The notes under the pieces: model-generated | Told to the model about the DNA's origin: nothing | The model's database searches: none | What the model saw: the letters and a program-made list of their open reading frames with translations, nothing else | From: Chitinophaga sp. 180180018-3 | GTDB taxonomy: Bacteria; Bacteroidota; Bacteroidia; Chitinophagales; Chitinophagaceae | Direction: 5' to 3' | DNA: 64,000 nucleotides | Assembly: GCF_037893185.1 (NCBI RefSeq) | Contig: NZ_CP140772.1 | Span: forward strand, 4,588,001 to 4,652,000 | Made by a program: the position numbers and the translations under genes | In this document: positions 18,258-27,341 of the stretch, piece by piece | Layout of the letters: the number at the start of each line of letters is the position of its first letter | Numbering within the stretch: position 1 is the stretch's first letter

Positions 18258-19619
18258 TTATTTATTGGTGGACTCCAGTATACCAGCGGCCTGTAACAGT
18301 TTATTGTAAGCAACCAGTGCGTCAGCTTTTGCATACGCGTAGTTCAGGTGCGCCTGCAGCTTGGCAACATCAGCATCCAACAGATCTGTTGTAGTAGCCA
18401 GGTTATTGTCGTGCTTGTTCTTGGTGATCCGGTAATTTTCTTCTGCCTGTTCTATTGCTTTTATGTAAGTGTCCATTTTTTTGTGACTCAGCAGGTAGTT
18501 TTCGTACGACTGGTTCACATCCAGGTGGATACCGTCGACCAGCTTTTGTTCATTTGCCTGAACCTGCGCCAGTTGTGCTTTTGCACCACTTACTTTAGAA
18601 CCTGTTTTCCAGAGGGAAGAGAGATTGTATTTCAGTCCTACACCTCCCATAACAGCATTGGTGATGGTAAGCACATTAGGAATGTAAGCCGCTACATAAC
18701 CACCGGTAACTGCCAGAGACGGGAAATATTCACCTTTAGCACCTTTCACACCGGCTAAAGCTGCTTTTTCTCTAGCATTCAGGGATGCTGCATCTTTACG
18801 GTGCTGGTAAGCCAGCTGTTCAAACTCTGCTACTCCCCTGCTATCTACATTACTATCTGTTTTAAAGATGGTAGTATCTACCTGTATAGCAGTATTATCC
18901 GGTAAGCCCAGCATAATATCCATATTCAGGTTGGAGATCTTCAGGTTGTTTTCTGCATCCATGAGGGCCAGCTGGTAATTCGATTGCTGCAGCTCGGCCT
19001 TTAAGAGATCATTACGTGCCAGCAGACCATTCTTTTCTTTGTTGGAAAACTCCCTCACCCTTTCGTCGGATTGTTTGATATTCTCCTGTACAAGCTTCAC
19101 GGCTTCCTTAGCCTTATACAAATTGCTGTAAGCGGCAATGGTGTTCTGGATCACATCTTCCTTATCTTTATCTACATCCAGACGGGCAGCCTGAGCCAGG
19201 TAGCGGGCAGATTCTTTGCCGCTCTGGATCATCATACCAGAAAAGATGGGAACGGAAACATTGGCCATTCCATAAGCTGCGGAGTTAACTTTAGGCATGG
19301 CAGGTTTTGAACCACCGCTGCCTCCACTGCCCATATTTAATTTCAGATCGATGTTGGGTTCTGTAAGACGGAGGTAAGATCCTGAAATGCTTACATCCGG
19401 TAACTGACGTTCGTTAGCTGTTTTCAGTGAGGCTGTGGCTTCATCTACTTTTGCCTGGCTCACTTTCAGTTGTTTGCTGTTTTGTATACTCAGCGATATG
19501 GCTTCATTTAACGAAAGCGGTTTTACACTTTCCTGTGCGGATGCTGACTGATAGAAAAAAGTCAGCAGTATTCCCGAGGCAAGCGCATATAATCGTGTGT
19601 ATATGCTTCTAGAATTCAT
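18258..19619 (-). CDS. TolC-family outer-membrane efflux channel
   Basis: Outer-membrane channel component of the efflux operon, 453 residues. It has a signal peptide (ALASGILLTFFYQSASAQ) and the two repeated outer-membrane-efflux domains with long alpha-helical coiled coils (LNEAISLSIQNSKQLKVSQAKV at the start, KYNLSSLWKTGSKVSGAKAQL in the second half). A Gly/Ser-rich loop (NMGSGGSGGSKP) lies near residue 100. Its start codon overlaps the end of the TetR gene by 11 bp, indicating translational coupling. Works with the EmrA- and EmrB-like proteins encoded next. Confidence 0.94.
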   Translation of the reverse strand: MNSRSIYTRLYALASGILLTFFYQSASAQESVKPLSLNEAISLSIQNSKQLKVSQAKVDEATASLKTANERQLPDVSISGSYLRLTEPNIDLKLNMGSGGSGGSKPAMPKVNSAAYGMANVSVPIFSGMMIQSGKESARYLAQAARLDVDKDKEDVIQNTIAAYSNLYKAKEAVKLVQENIKQSDERVREFSNKEKNGLLARNDLLKAELQQSNYQLALMDAENNLKISNLNMDIMLGLPDNTAIQVDTTIFKTDSNVDSRGVAEFEQLAYQHRKDAASLNAREKAALAGVKGAKGEYFPSLAVTGGYVAAYIPNVLTITNAVMGGVGLKYNLSSLWKTGSKVSGAKAQLAQVQANEQKLVDGIHLDVNQSYENYLLSHKKMDTYIKAIEQAEENYRITKNKHDNNLATTTDLLDADVAKLQAHLNYAYAKADALVAYNKLLQAAGILESTNK

Positions 19620-20241
19620 GTGTTAGGATTGCTTTGAACAATTTTTTTAAATGTGTACTTAACCTGAGTTTGACAGCTTCCCGGAATTGCTCCTCGTCCA
19701 TATCTCTGTACTGGGCGCTGTCTCTGAGTCTATGTTGAGCAGGTATTACCTGATGGATAGTCCCGAATAAAGTAGTCATCAGCATTTCCACGTCCACGTC
19801 TTTATGAAAGATCCCCGTTTCCTGAGCGTTGGTAACGATAGGCAGCATCAGCCCAAGCATTTCCGCCTTCAGTGCCCAGATCAGGTCTCTCACCGGACTG
19901 GCCTGGCTATTCAGCTGTTCCCGGCTCATGATGCACTGGAAGTAACGTTCTCCCATCATTTTGTTAATGAACCGATCAATCAGCGTATTCATTTTATCCA
20001 GAGGTTCCAGCGTGTCGTTTTCCAACAACTCGCTGATAAACTTACGTGTCGCTTCCATTCTGTATTTGAAGATAGTTTCCAGCAGCTTGTCCTTTGATCC
20101 GAAATAATAAGAGATCATGGCAATATTCACATCCGCCTCCTGGGCTATATCTCTTACCGATGTGCCATGAAAGCCCTGATCGGCAAATAGCCGCTCCGCA
20201 ACCTTTAAAATTGAGAGCTGTTTTTCACTATACTCTTCCAT
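19609..20241 (-). CDS. TetR-family regulator of the efflux operon
   Basis: Cytoplasmic repressor, 210 residues. The N-terminal helix-turn-helix is typical (ILKVAERLFADQGFHGTSVRDIAQEADVNIAMISYYFGSKDKLLE); the C-terminal ligand domain resembles the TetR_C regions of efflux repressors. It is the first gene of tetR-tolC-emrA-emrB, all on one strand with an 11-bp overlap to tolC, so it should control its own operon. A symmetric operator-like sequence lies just upstream of its start. Inducing ligand unknown. Confidence 0.94.
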   Translation of the reverse strand: MEEYSEKQLSILKVAERLFADQGFHGTSVRDIAQEADVNIAMISYYFGSKDKLLETIFKYRMEATRKFISELLENDTLEPLDKMNTLIDRFINKMMGERYFQCIMSREQLNSQASPVRDLIWALKAEMLGLMLPIVTNAQETGIFHKDVDVEMLMTTLFGTIHQVIPAQHRLRDSAQYRDMDEEQFREAVKLRLSTHLKKLFKAILTHEF

Positions 20242-20270
20242 GTTCCTTTTTTAGATTTGACAGAGCAAAG

Positions 20271-20319
20271 TTAAACAAACGTTTAATTTAAACAATCGTT
20301 TATTTAATCGTTTGTTTAA
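20271..20319. promoter_or_regulatory. TetR operator region (nested inverted repeats)
   Basis: Outer 11-bp arms TTAAACAAACG (20271-20281) and CGTTTGTTTAA (20309-20319) are perfect inverted repeats. Nested between them, 20289-20302 (TAAACAATCGTTTA) is a second near-symmetric site. The region starts 30 bp before the tetR start codon. This is the size and position expected for binding of two TetR dimers and autoregulation of the efflux operon. Confidence 0.7.
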
Positions 20320-20642
20320 ATATTAATTTCAATAACTCATAATATATTTATAATAAACTATTTATGAAAATATTTTAAGCTGTTTTTAATTTTTCTTAAT
20401 AATTGCTTAATAAATAACGGGTATATGTGCCTTTGGGGGACATGATATAGGGCCTTTTCATATGGCGTTTATTTATAATATAGTATTATTGTTTTGGGAG
20501 ATGAGAAATGCATGAAGTATGCGTTTACCGGCAACCGGCGCGACACTGCCGATAAACTATTTGAGGCATCATTGTTTTGTTTGGGTAATAAGAAATATAC
20601 CTTCTCTCACTATTCCCCGCAGTATATTTTTACCTTTGTTGT
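20320..20642. other. AT-rich divergent intergenic region with Crp-gene promoter box
   Basis: Very A/T-rich, no supported gene. At 20631-20638 there is a perfect TAnnTTTG box (TACCTTTG) only 4 bp before the ATG of the Crp-like gene, so that mRNA may be almost leaderless. No matching -33 box is clear. Confidence 0.5.
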
Positions 20643-21218
20643 ATGCACAATCAACTTATTTGTCTTATTACACAAAACGTAAAACTTTCTGATTTGGAAA
20701 GGGATTGGTGCCTGCTATATTTTGAACCTGTGATATATCCCAAAAATCAGGTACTTGAAGAAAAAGGGAGAATTCCAGGCTACCTGTATTTTGTCGTTTC
20801 GGGTTTTGTTCGTTTATTCCATTACAACGACAAGGGAGATGAGATAACAACTCACATTAATTGTCCACCTGGTTTCATTACCTCCTATTCTGATTTTGTC
20901 GATCAAACCAAATCCGAAGATACCCTGGAATGTATTACCGATTGTGAACTTCTACGCATTACGAAAGCCGACCTTGATCTTCTCATGCAGCAAAGTCCGG
21001 CATTCAGAGACTTTAGCATGTTAGTGTTCCGGCAATCTTTGTCCTATAATGAAAAACGTTCAAAAGAGCTGGCTACACTTAATGCAGAGCAGCGTTATCT
21101 AAAACTAATGGACGAGCATCCTGAATTACTCCATCATGTTCCGATACAGTATATCGCATCTTTTCTTGGAATGAATCCTAAAAGTTTAAGCCGCATCCGC
21201 AAACAAATCATTAGGTAA
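20643..21218 (+). CDS. Crp/Fnr-family transcriptional regulator
   Basis: Cytoplasmic regulator, 191 residues, with a cyclic-nucleotide-binding-like beta roll (KNQVLEEKGRIPGYLYFVVSGFVRLFHYNDKGDEITTHI) and a C-terminal helix-turn-helix (IQYIASFLGMNPKSLSRIRKQI). It lacks the Cys residues of FNR and the full cAMP phosphate cassette, so its effector is unknown; this subfamily is abundant in Bacteroidota. The SDR gene that starts 58 bp downstream on the same strand is its likely target, a frequent pairing of small Crp-like regulators with one adjacent enzyme gene. Confidence 0.92.
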   Translation: MHNQLICLITQNVKLSDLERDWCLLYFEPVIYPKNQVLEEKGRIPGYLYFVVSGFVRLFHYNDKGDEITTHINCPPGFITSYSDFVDQTKSEDTLECITDCELLRITKADLDLLMQQSPAFRDFSMLVFRQSLSYNEKRSKELATLNAEQRYLKLMDEHPELLHHVPIQYIASFLGMNPKSLSRIRKQIIR

Positions 21219-21276
21219 CATTTGTGAAGCGTTTTTGAACAGGCAACACTGAACTTTGTCGTATCATTTAAAATCA

Positions 21277-22293
21277 ATGAATATGACAAATAAAAATCTG
21301 GCATTGGTATCCGGCGCCAACGGACATCTGGGCAATAATCTTGTGAGATTACTAATAAAGAAAGGCATTCCTGTACGGGCTTCTGTTCGCAACATCAGGC
21401 ATAAAGAATGTTTCAAAGATTTGAATTGCGAGGTAGTTGAGGCTGATATTACGGATAAGGCTTCCTTTAAAAGCGCGCTACAGGATGTTGATACATTTTA
21501 TGCAGTGGGTGCTGCTTTTAAATTGTGGGCTAAAGATCCCAAAAGCGAAATCTATGATGTGAATATGCAGGGCACCCGGAATACAATAGAAGCAGCGGCG
21601 GCGGCAGGAGTAAGAAGAATTGTTTATGTGAGTTCCATTGCTGCATTAGACTATACCCATCTACCCACCAAAGAAAGCAACGGATATAATACTGACCGGA
21701 GGGATATGTATTACAACTCCAAAAATGACGGCGAAAAACTCGCTTTTCAACTGGCTAAAGAACTCGGTATAGAATTAGTGTCTGTTATGCCCGGTGCAAT
21801 GATTGGAAGTGAAGCATCTCTTCCCCTGAATGTTTCCTATGGCGTTTTGAGGCTGATCCTGAACAAACAAATTCCCATAGATACCAAAATTACCCTGAAC
21901 TGGATCGATGTAAAAGATGTAGCAGAAGGCTGTTATCTTGCCGCACAGAAAGGTCGATCCGGCGAACGATATATTCTTGCCAACGAAAAATGTATGACTA
22001 TTACCGATACCACTAAACTGGCGCAAAAACTTTATCCGGAATTAAATCTCAAAGTACCCGGCGCTGTTCCTAAGTTCATGCTGTACGCAATCGCAGGCTT
22101 TATGCAATTCTCAGCCAAAATGAGAGGAAAACCACCTATACTAACTACGAAAGAAATTGCTATGTTTTCGGGATTGCAGCAGGATTTTGATATTTCCAAG
22201 TCAAAAAATGAATTGGGATTTAGTCCAAAGAACAACACACAGGCAGTGAAAGAAGCTTTGGCTTACCTGATGGAACATCGCGAACTCCTGTAA
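21277..22293 (+). CDS. Extended-SDR NAD-dependent epimerase/dehydratase-like protein
   Basis: Cytoplasmic NAD(P)-dependent oxidoreductase of the extended SDR family, related to dihydroflavonol-4-reductase-like enzymes. It has the GxxGxxG nucleotide motif (VSGANGHLGNNLVRLL), the RIVYVSSIAAL strand with the catalytic Ser, and the catalytic Tyr-x-x-x-Lys in MYYNSKNDGEK. I chose ATG 21277 (338 residues); an upstream in-frame TTG at 21256 is less likely because the sequence before 21277 looks like promoter. A start at 21283 is also possible. The substrate is unknown. It follows the Crp-like regulator by 58 bp. Confidence 0.88.
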   Translation: MNMTNKNLALVSGANGHLGNNLVRLLIKKGIPVRASVRNIRHKECFKDLNCEVVEADITDKASFKSALQDVDTFYAVGAAFKLWAKDPKSEIYDVNMQGTRNTIEAAAAAGVRRIVYVSSIAALDYTHLPTKESNGYNTDRRDMYYNSKNDGEKLAFQLAKELGIELVSVMPGAMIGSEASLPLNVSYGVLRLILNKQIPIDTKITLNWIDVKDVAEGCYLAAQKGRSGERYILANEKCMTITDTTKLAQKLYPELNLKVPGAVPKFMLYAIAGFMQFSAKMRGKPPILTTKEIAMFSGLQQDFDISKSKNELGFSPKNNTQAVKEALAYLMEHRELL

Positions 22294-22338
22294 GTATTTC
22301 TCCCGGCGTAGCTAAAGCCTTTAAGTAGCACAGCATGT

Positions 22339-22368
22339 CAAAGCAAAGCAAAGCATAGCATAGCATAG
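22339..22368. repeat. Pentanucleotide tandem repeat (CAAAG)3(CATAG)3
   Basis: Six uninterrupted 5-bp units: three CAAAG followed by three CATAG, then a T-rich run. It lies 45 bp after the SDR stop codon in a 420-bp gap before the histidine kinase. The rest of that gap (22369-22713) holds no supported gene; a TATCTTTC box near 22609 may be the kinase promoter. Confidence 0.8.
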
Positions 22369-22713
22369 ATTTTTTATTTAATATTTAAGCCATATGCCTA
22401 CAGTCATCAACAATGCACATTCCTGACGGATAGCGGATACGGGTATAAGGCGGAACGTGCGCATCATGAATAATTACTACTCACCTGCACACCGCTTGCC
22501 CTGTCCGTTTTTACTCAAAACCCGCTGCGCTTTCCCATCTTCCTATACGCCATCTCCCCTACTTTTCCCCAATTATGCTAAATCGATTTTCTATTATAAA
22601 AAAAGTAGTATCTTTCGAAGGTCAACCAAGGGAACATAAGAGAACGTAAGAGGGCATAAACCGGATCATCGCCGGAAAGGAAAAAGAAGTCAACCAAAGT
22701 AATTACGAAGAGC

Positions 22714-24174
22714 ATGAGGCACAACATCAAGCTGTATATCCTGACAGCAGTTATATGTATCGTCGCGTTGGCGATCGTGCAGTTTTTCCTGTTATATAAT
22801 ACCTATCTGCTGCTCGACAGCCGCTTTAACTACATAGAAAAAGGACGTATCGGAGAAGCGTACAACCTGGCTATCGCGGATGATAAGCTGTTTCCAGGCG
22901 GGCAACCGCTGATCGACAGTATCATTATCCCACAATATGCGTATCTCGAACGTCTTCATAACAACAACAAAGACGCATTTGATACCGCTGCTCAACACCT
23001 GGTAAACCGTATCGTGAGCGTACTGCGGCAACACGAAAATGCAGACAGCATGCTGAAAGCCATCAAATATACCAATGGCATCCGTGATTCCCTGTTGTAT
23101 GCACTATGCATTCATCGCCTGGATATCCGGTTCCGGGCTCCGCAATATGTTAATATCTACAACCGCTTCAGGAAATACCCGTTGCTGCCGCCCAACCGCC
23201 AACACGATATGGGCCTGTACATCTGCGGCAATCTGTCGCATCTCAGTGAGCACAATGCCGCATCTTCATTGGTGGCGGCCTCCCCCCTTCCTTATTCTTA
23301 TTCCATTTCTTTTTCCTTTTATGCGGATCCCGTGAACCGGAAAGCACTGGTGCTACAACAAATGAAATATACCATCCTTCCGGGTATACTGACTTTGCTC
23401 GCAGTAATATCTCTCTTCGGCATCACCCTGCATAAATGGATACGGCAAAAACATCTCTCCGATATGAAATCGGATTTCATCAATAATATTACACACGAGT
23501 TCAACACCCCCATCACGGCTATCCTTGTGGCGAACAGGAATATACAGAATGAGAAGACGCTCGAAAACAAGCAAAGCATACAGGCGCTTTCCACGGTGAT
23601 TCACCGGCAGGCCGAACGACTCAAACTACTGATGGAAAAAGTAGTGGACGTTGCTGCCACCGAACAGTTGACACTTAAACCCGCCGCCACAGATCTTGAT
23701 GGATTAATTGGCAGCATCGTTACGGTGTATAGCCTGAACTACCCCGATACCATCTTCCGTTTCCAACACAACAACGAAACCCTGCTGATTGTGACCGATA
23801 GCTTTCATTTCACCACCCTGCTCCAGAACATACTGGACAACGGTATGAAATACAACGATCAGCCTCATAAAGAGATCTCTATCACGCTCCTTTCGCATAA
23901 CGGCGAACTGGACCTGGTAATAAAAGATAATGGTATAGGCATGAATGCCCATACCCGGCAACACATCTTCGAAAAATTCTACCGCCATCAACCCCGCTTG
24001 TCCAGGCCTACCAAGGGCCTCGGGTTGGGATTATATTATGTGAAACAGTGTGTGGAAGCCCATGGCTGGAGCATCCGGGTTTTCAGTGAACCCGGCGAAG
24101 GCAGCTCATTTGTCATTACCATACCTTATAAAATACAATACCATGAAACATCACATTCTGCTGGTAGAGGATGA
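22714..24174 (+). CDS. Two-component sensor histidine kinase
   Basis: Membrane-bound sensor kinase, 486 residues. A first membrane helix (YILTAVICIVALAIVQFFLL), a periplasmic sensor region of about 180 residues without a recognised domain, and a second helix (YTILPGILTLLAVISLFGITL) lead directly into the dimerisation domain with the phospho-acceptor His (INNITHEFNTPITA, about residue 262); no HAMP domain is seen. The ATPase domain has N (LQNILDNGMKYND), G1 (VIKDNGIGM) and G2 (GLGLGLYYVKQCVEAHG) boxes. It overlaps the response regulator gene by 32 bp, so the two form a cognate pair. Confidence 0.95.
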   Translation: MRHNIKLYILTAVICIVALAIVQFFLLYNTYLLLDSRFNYIEKGRIGEAYNLAIADDKLFPGGQPLIDSIIIPQYAYLERLHNNNKDAFDTAAQHLVNRIVSVLRQHENADSMLKAIKYTNGIRDSLLYALCIHRLDIRFRAPQYVNIYNRFRKYPLLPPNRQHDMGLYICGNLSHLSEHNAASSLVAASPLPYSYSISFSFYADPVNRKALVLQQMKYTILPGILTLLAVISLFGITLHKWIRQKHLSDMKSDFINNITHEFNTPITAILVANRNIQNEKTLENKQSIQALSTVIHRQAERLKLLMEKVVDVAATEQLTLKPAATDLDGLIGSIVTVYSLNYPDTIFRFQHNNETLLIVTDSFHFTTLLQNILDNGMKYNDQPHKEISITLLSHNGELDLVIKDNGIGMNAHTRQHIFEKFYRHQPRLSRPTKGLGLGLYYVKQCVEAHGWSIRVFSEPGEGSSFVITIPYKIQYHETSHSAGRG

Positions 24175-24841
24175 AACAGACCTGGGTAATGTTGTGAAAC
24201 AATACCTGGAGCTGATGGATTTTACCGTCGACTGGCAACAGAGCGGGAAATCCGTATTGGAAGCTTTTACCACTTCCCCGCCATCATGGGATATCGTACT
24301 GCTGGATGTTAACCTCCCCGGCGCAGATGGTTTTGAACTGGCCAGGGAATTGGTTAAACTGCAACCAGATCTGCCCTTTGTATTCCTGACAGCACGGGGC
24401 GAAAAGAAAGACCGTCTCTATGGCCTGAAGATCGGGGCCGACGACTACATCACGAAACCCTTTGATGTAGATGAACTGGTGCTCCGTATCCGGAACATTC
24501 TCAAACGCAGGCCAGCTCCCGACGCACCTGCTCCCGGATCCAATGCCATAGACCTCGGGGGTATGCGTTTCCATAAAGATTCATTAAAGCTGGTATCTCC
24601 CAACGGAAAAGAAACCCTGCTCACCCCTCTTGAAAGCGAGTTACTACTTCATTTCTATCACAACAGCAACAAGGTGATACGCCGGGAAGACATACTCCAC
24701 CAGGTATGGGGCGCCAATGATTATTTTGTGGGGAGAAGCCTCGACGTGTTTGTATCGCGCTTCCGGAAGTACTTCAGGGGTAACGAGAATATTGCTATCA
24801 GGAATATCTATGGGATAGGGTTTATGTTTAGTCTGACCTGA
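24143..24841 (+). CDS. OmpR/PhoB-type response regulator
   Basis: DNA-binding response regulator, 232 residues. The receiver domain has the acidic pair (LLVEDETD), phospho-acceptor Asp55 (LLDVNLPGADGFEL), the Thr (FLTARGEKKDR) and Lys (DDYITKPFDVDEL). The C-terminal winged helix is of OmpR type (LTPLESELLLHFYHNSNKVIRREDILHQVWG). Start at 24143 (MKHHILLVEDE) is fixed by the receiver domain; the frame is open further upstream but inside the kinase gene. Partner of the kinase just upstream; target genes unknown. Confidence 0.95.
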   Translation: MKHHILLVEDETDLGNVVKQYLELMDFTVDWQQSGKSVLEAFTTSPPSWDIVLLDVNLPGADGFELARELVKLQPDLPFVFLTARGEKKDRLYGLKIGADDYITKPFDVDELVLRIRNILKRRPAPDAPAPGSNAIDLGGMRFHKDSLKLVSPNGKETLLTPLESELLLHFYHNSNKVIRREDILHQVWGANDYFVGRSLDVFVSRFRKYFRGNENIAIRNIYGIGFMFSLT

Positions 24842-24850
24842 AATAAAAAA

Positions 24851-24882
24851 GGGCGGGCGCTTCATCGCTCAGGGGCCCGCCC
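24851..24882. terminator. GC-rich hairpin downstream of the response regulator
   Basis: Eight-bp perfect stem GGGCGGGC (24851-24858) / GCCCGCCC (24875-24882), ten bases after the regulator stop. The poly-T tract expected of an intrinsic terminator is on the minus-strand side (TTTTTTATTT), not the plus side, although the gene it follows is on plus. It may act in both directions. Confidence 0.6.
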
Positions 24883-25099
24883 CTGCACATCTCGAAGAAA
24901 TCTGCAAGATGTTTTGCCTGTTTATCAACCGTTTCTTTCAAATCTGGTCATGGAAAACATAGTCGAAGTGCAGCTGTTTGAATTGATATTTCTCATAGCG
25001 ATACATACTTAACAGAACGAGACGGAAAAAGTTCACGGACCTTACAGATTTGTTTACGACGATATTTGTACCTTGGCATCAGATCAGTATATTACCCAT

Positions 25100-25939
25100 A
25101 TGCAGGCCGTTGAACTGATAGACCAGCAATACTTTTCCAGCCAGTATCACTATATGGCTCCCGCCCCCGACCTGGCGGAGCATGTGGTTTGTTACTGGAT
25201 GCTGGATCTTCGTAACCCTGGCCTGCAACAGGCGGAGTTCAGGGAGATCCTGCTGGCTAATATGTGCTCCTCCCTGATACTGAACTTCGGCGCTCCCTTT
25301 GAAATGTATGATACGCTCGAAGGCCACCTCCATACCAGCGTAAAAAGTGAACTGATCGGTTACCGGCCCACCCCTGTTGCCTATCGCCATCTTTTTAACA
25401 ACCACCTCGTGGGCATTAAGTTCAGACCCGCGTCCCTCAATTACCTGTTCCATGTAAAGGGGGAAGATATCAGCGGAAAGGCCCTGGCTGCAACAGATGT
25501 ACTGCAGCATATCAACAGCCTGGAATCGGCTGTATATGAAGCCGTTAACCCGGAAGCCGTCAAAGCGCTGCTGGACGGGTTCCTGCGGCAACAAAGCCCT
25601 CTCCCCGAAACCAGCCGGCAATTCGGGTATGTACTGCAATCGCTCAACAGCCCGTTGCTACAGCAATCCGGCTTTCAGCTGAAGAAACTCGCCGCATTGT
25701 TGTTTGTTTCTCCCCGTACATTGGAACGCTATTTTTCGACCTCACTGGATATCAGTCCGAAACAATGTCTTAGTATACTCCGCTTCCGCCAGGCCGTGGA
25801 ACAATACCTGCAATGGGGATACAAAGCAGACTGGGAAACCCTGGGGTATCACGACTTCCCCCATTTCCGCAAAGACTTCCGCCGGCAGTCCGGTAAACTG
25901 TCGCATTTTTACACCAACCCGTTTTCTGCTCAGGCCTAA
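25100..25939 (+). CDS. AraC-family transcriptional regulator
   Basis: Cytoplasmic regulator, about 279 residues from ATG 25100; an in-frame TTG at 25073 overlaps a promoter-like TACCTTGG box and is not preferred. The N-terminal half matches the DUF6597 sensor domain found before AraC helix-turn-helix domains (LAEHVVCYWMLDLRN, SLILNFGAPFEMYD, VGIKFRPASLNYLF). The C-terminal AraC domain is short but has both helices (LKKLAALLFVSPRTLERYFSTSLDISPKQCLSILRF, LGYHDFPHFRKDFRRQSG). It precedes the Xaa-Pro aminopeptidase gene by 25 bp on the same strand. No target known. Confidence 0.9.
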   Translation: MQAVELIDQQYFSSQYHYMAPAPDLAEHVVCYWMLDLRNPGLQQAEFREILLANMCSSLILNFGAPFEMYDTLEGHLHTSVKSELIGYRPTPVAYRHLFNNHLVGIKFRPASLNYLFHVKGEDISGKALAATDVLQHINSLESAVYEAVNPEAVKALLDGFLRQQSPLPETSRQFGYVLQSLNSPLLQQSGFQLKKLAALLFVSPRTLERYFSTSLDISPKQCLSILRFRQAVEQYLQWGYKADWETLGYHDFPHFRKDFRRQSGKLSHFYTNPFSAQA

Positions 25940-25964
25940 GTTTGTTGCATAAAACACTTTCGCT

Positions 25965-27221
25965 ATGTACTCAGATCAGCGTCAACGACTGATAGCTCAG
26001 CTTCCGGCGGATGCAACAGCTATACTCACCGCCAACGATGTAATGCCCACCAACGCCGATGGGACCATGCGTTATAGCCCTAACGTTAACCTGTATTATC
26101 TTACCGGTATCAAAGAAGACGATGCCATGCTGGTACTTTCCCCCGGGCATCCTGACAAATCCCTGCGGGAAATCCTGTTCATCCGGCGCACCGACCAGCT
26201 GTACGTGAAATGGCTGGGACACCGTATCAGCCGGGAAGATGCCGCAGCGTTATCCGGCATCAGCACCGTTTACTATACAGATGAATTCTGGCAGACCATG
26301 AAGCGGGTCATCCCACTCAGCCGCATCATCATGCTGTATAGTAACGAGCATGCCCGTTCCGAAAACGAAACCCAGACCCGGGAAGACCGCCTCCTGCTGG
26401 ATTGCCAGCGCCTTTATCCGCTGCACGAATACGGCCGCCTTTACCCATTGCTCGCGAGGCAGCGAACCGTTAAAACGCCGGCAGAGGTTGAACTGATGCG
26501 AAAAGCTTCCAGGATCTCGGAAGCAGGCTTCCGCAGCGTACTGGGTTTCCTGAAACCCGGCAAAACCGGTCACCAGGTTGCCGCCGAGATGATACATGAA
26601 TACATGCAGCATAACGCCACCTGGGCCGATTACGAGCCCATAGTTGCTTCCGGCGCCGATACCTGCATCCTGTATTACCGCGCCAATGAAAAAGCGTGTA
26701 AAGATGGCGACCTGGTACTGATAGATGCCGCCGCCAGCTGGGAATACTACAACGCAGATCTTACCCGTACCATTCCTGCCAATGGCCGCTTCTCGCTCCG
26801 TCAGAAAGCCTTCTATGAAGCCGTATTACGGGTACATAAACAACTGCGCCAACATGTAAAAGCAGGCATTAAGATCACAGACCTCTGGCAGGCATCCAAC
26901 GAAATGATACTGGAAGAGCTTATCAAACTTGGCCTCTGCACCCCCCGGGATATCAAAGACAAAGGCGCCGCTTACTTCCTGAGCAAATACAGTTACCACA
27001 ACGTCTCCCATTTCCTGGGGCTCGATGTACACGACATCGGCTACTATCACGAGCCCATGCCTGCCGGTACCATCATCACTAATGAACCTGGCATCTATTG
27101 CGCTGAAGAAGGTATTGGGGTAAGAATAGAAAACAACCTGCTCGTCACAGAGAACGGTTATGAAGATTTGATGGAAAACATCCCGAGAGAGGTAGAGGAG
27201 ATAGAGGAACTGATGAATTAA
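25965..27221 (+). CDS. Xaa-Pro aminopeptidase (M24, aminopeptidase P family)
   Basis: Cytoplasmic metallopeptidase that removes N-terminal residues before proline, 418 residues. It has the aminopeptidase P N-terminal domain (NLYYLTGIKEDDAMLVLSPG) and the pita-bread catalytic domain with the dinuclear metal ligands: Asp in LIDAAASWEYYNADLTRTIP (two Asp), His in VSHFLGLDVHDIG, Glu in TNEPGIYCAEEG and Glu in GVRIENNLLVTENG. Length and order fit PepP. Its stop codon (ATGAATTAA) is made by the left arm of palindromic element copy 3. Confidence 0.94.
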   Translation: MYSDQRQRLIAQLPADATAILTANDVMPTNADGTMRYSPNVNLYYLTGIKEDDAMLVLSPGHPDKSLREILFIRRTDQLYVKWLGHRISREDAAALSGISTVYYTDEFWQTMKRVIPLSRIIMLYSNEHARSENETQTREDRLLLDCQRLYPLHEYGRLYPLLARQRTVKTPAEVELMRKASRISEAGFRSVLGFLKPGKTGHQVAAEMIHEYMQHNATWADYEPIVASGADTCILYYRANEKACKDGDLVLIDAAASWEYYNADLTRTIPANGRFSLRQKAFYEAVLRVHKQLRQHVKAGIKITDLWQASNEMILEELIKLGLCTPRDIKDKGAAYFLSKYSYHNVSHFLGLDVHDIGYYHEPMPAGTIITNEPGIYCAEEGIGVRIENNLLVTENGYEDLMENIPREVEEIEELMN

Positions 27222-27329
27222 GAATAAGGAATGAAGAATTAAGAATGAGGGCGGAGATAGTAAACGCGAAGATTAACTTCGCTACTATCTCCGCCCTCAT
27301 TCTTAATTCTTCATTCCTTATTCCTAATT
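27216..27329. repeat. Long palindromic element, copy 3
   Basis: Near-perfect inverted repeat: arms 27216-27271 (56 bp) and 27277-27329 (53 bp), loop of 5 nt. The arms differ by a 3-nt AAC present only on the left and one A/G mismatch. Outer arms are built from AATTAAGAAT/AAGGAATG units; core GCGGAGATAGTAAACGCGAA. It sits between convergent genes: its left end forms the stop of the aminopeptidase gene, its right end is 12 bp from the stop of the cytochrome gene. Confidence 0.9.
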
Positions 27330-27341
27330 GCGCTCCAACAG

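Noticed and set aside
21231..21258. Promoter with -33 TTTG and -7 GAACTTTG before the SDR gene
   Set aside because: The spacer would be about 13 bp, too short for the Bacteroidota consensus; the SDR gene could share the Crp-like gene transcript.
22457..22639. Short 60-codon open frame before the histidine kinase gene
   Set aside because: No family features, Ser/Pro/Tyr-rich low-information sequence in a promoter gap; not supported as a gene.
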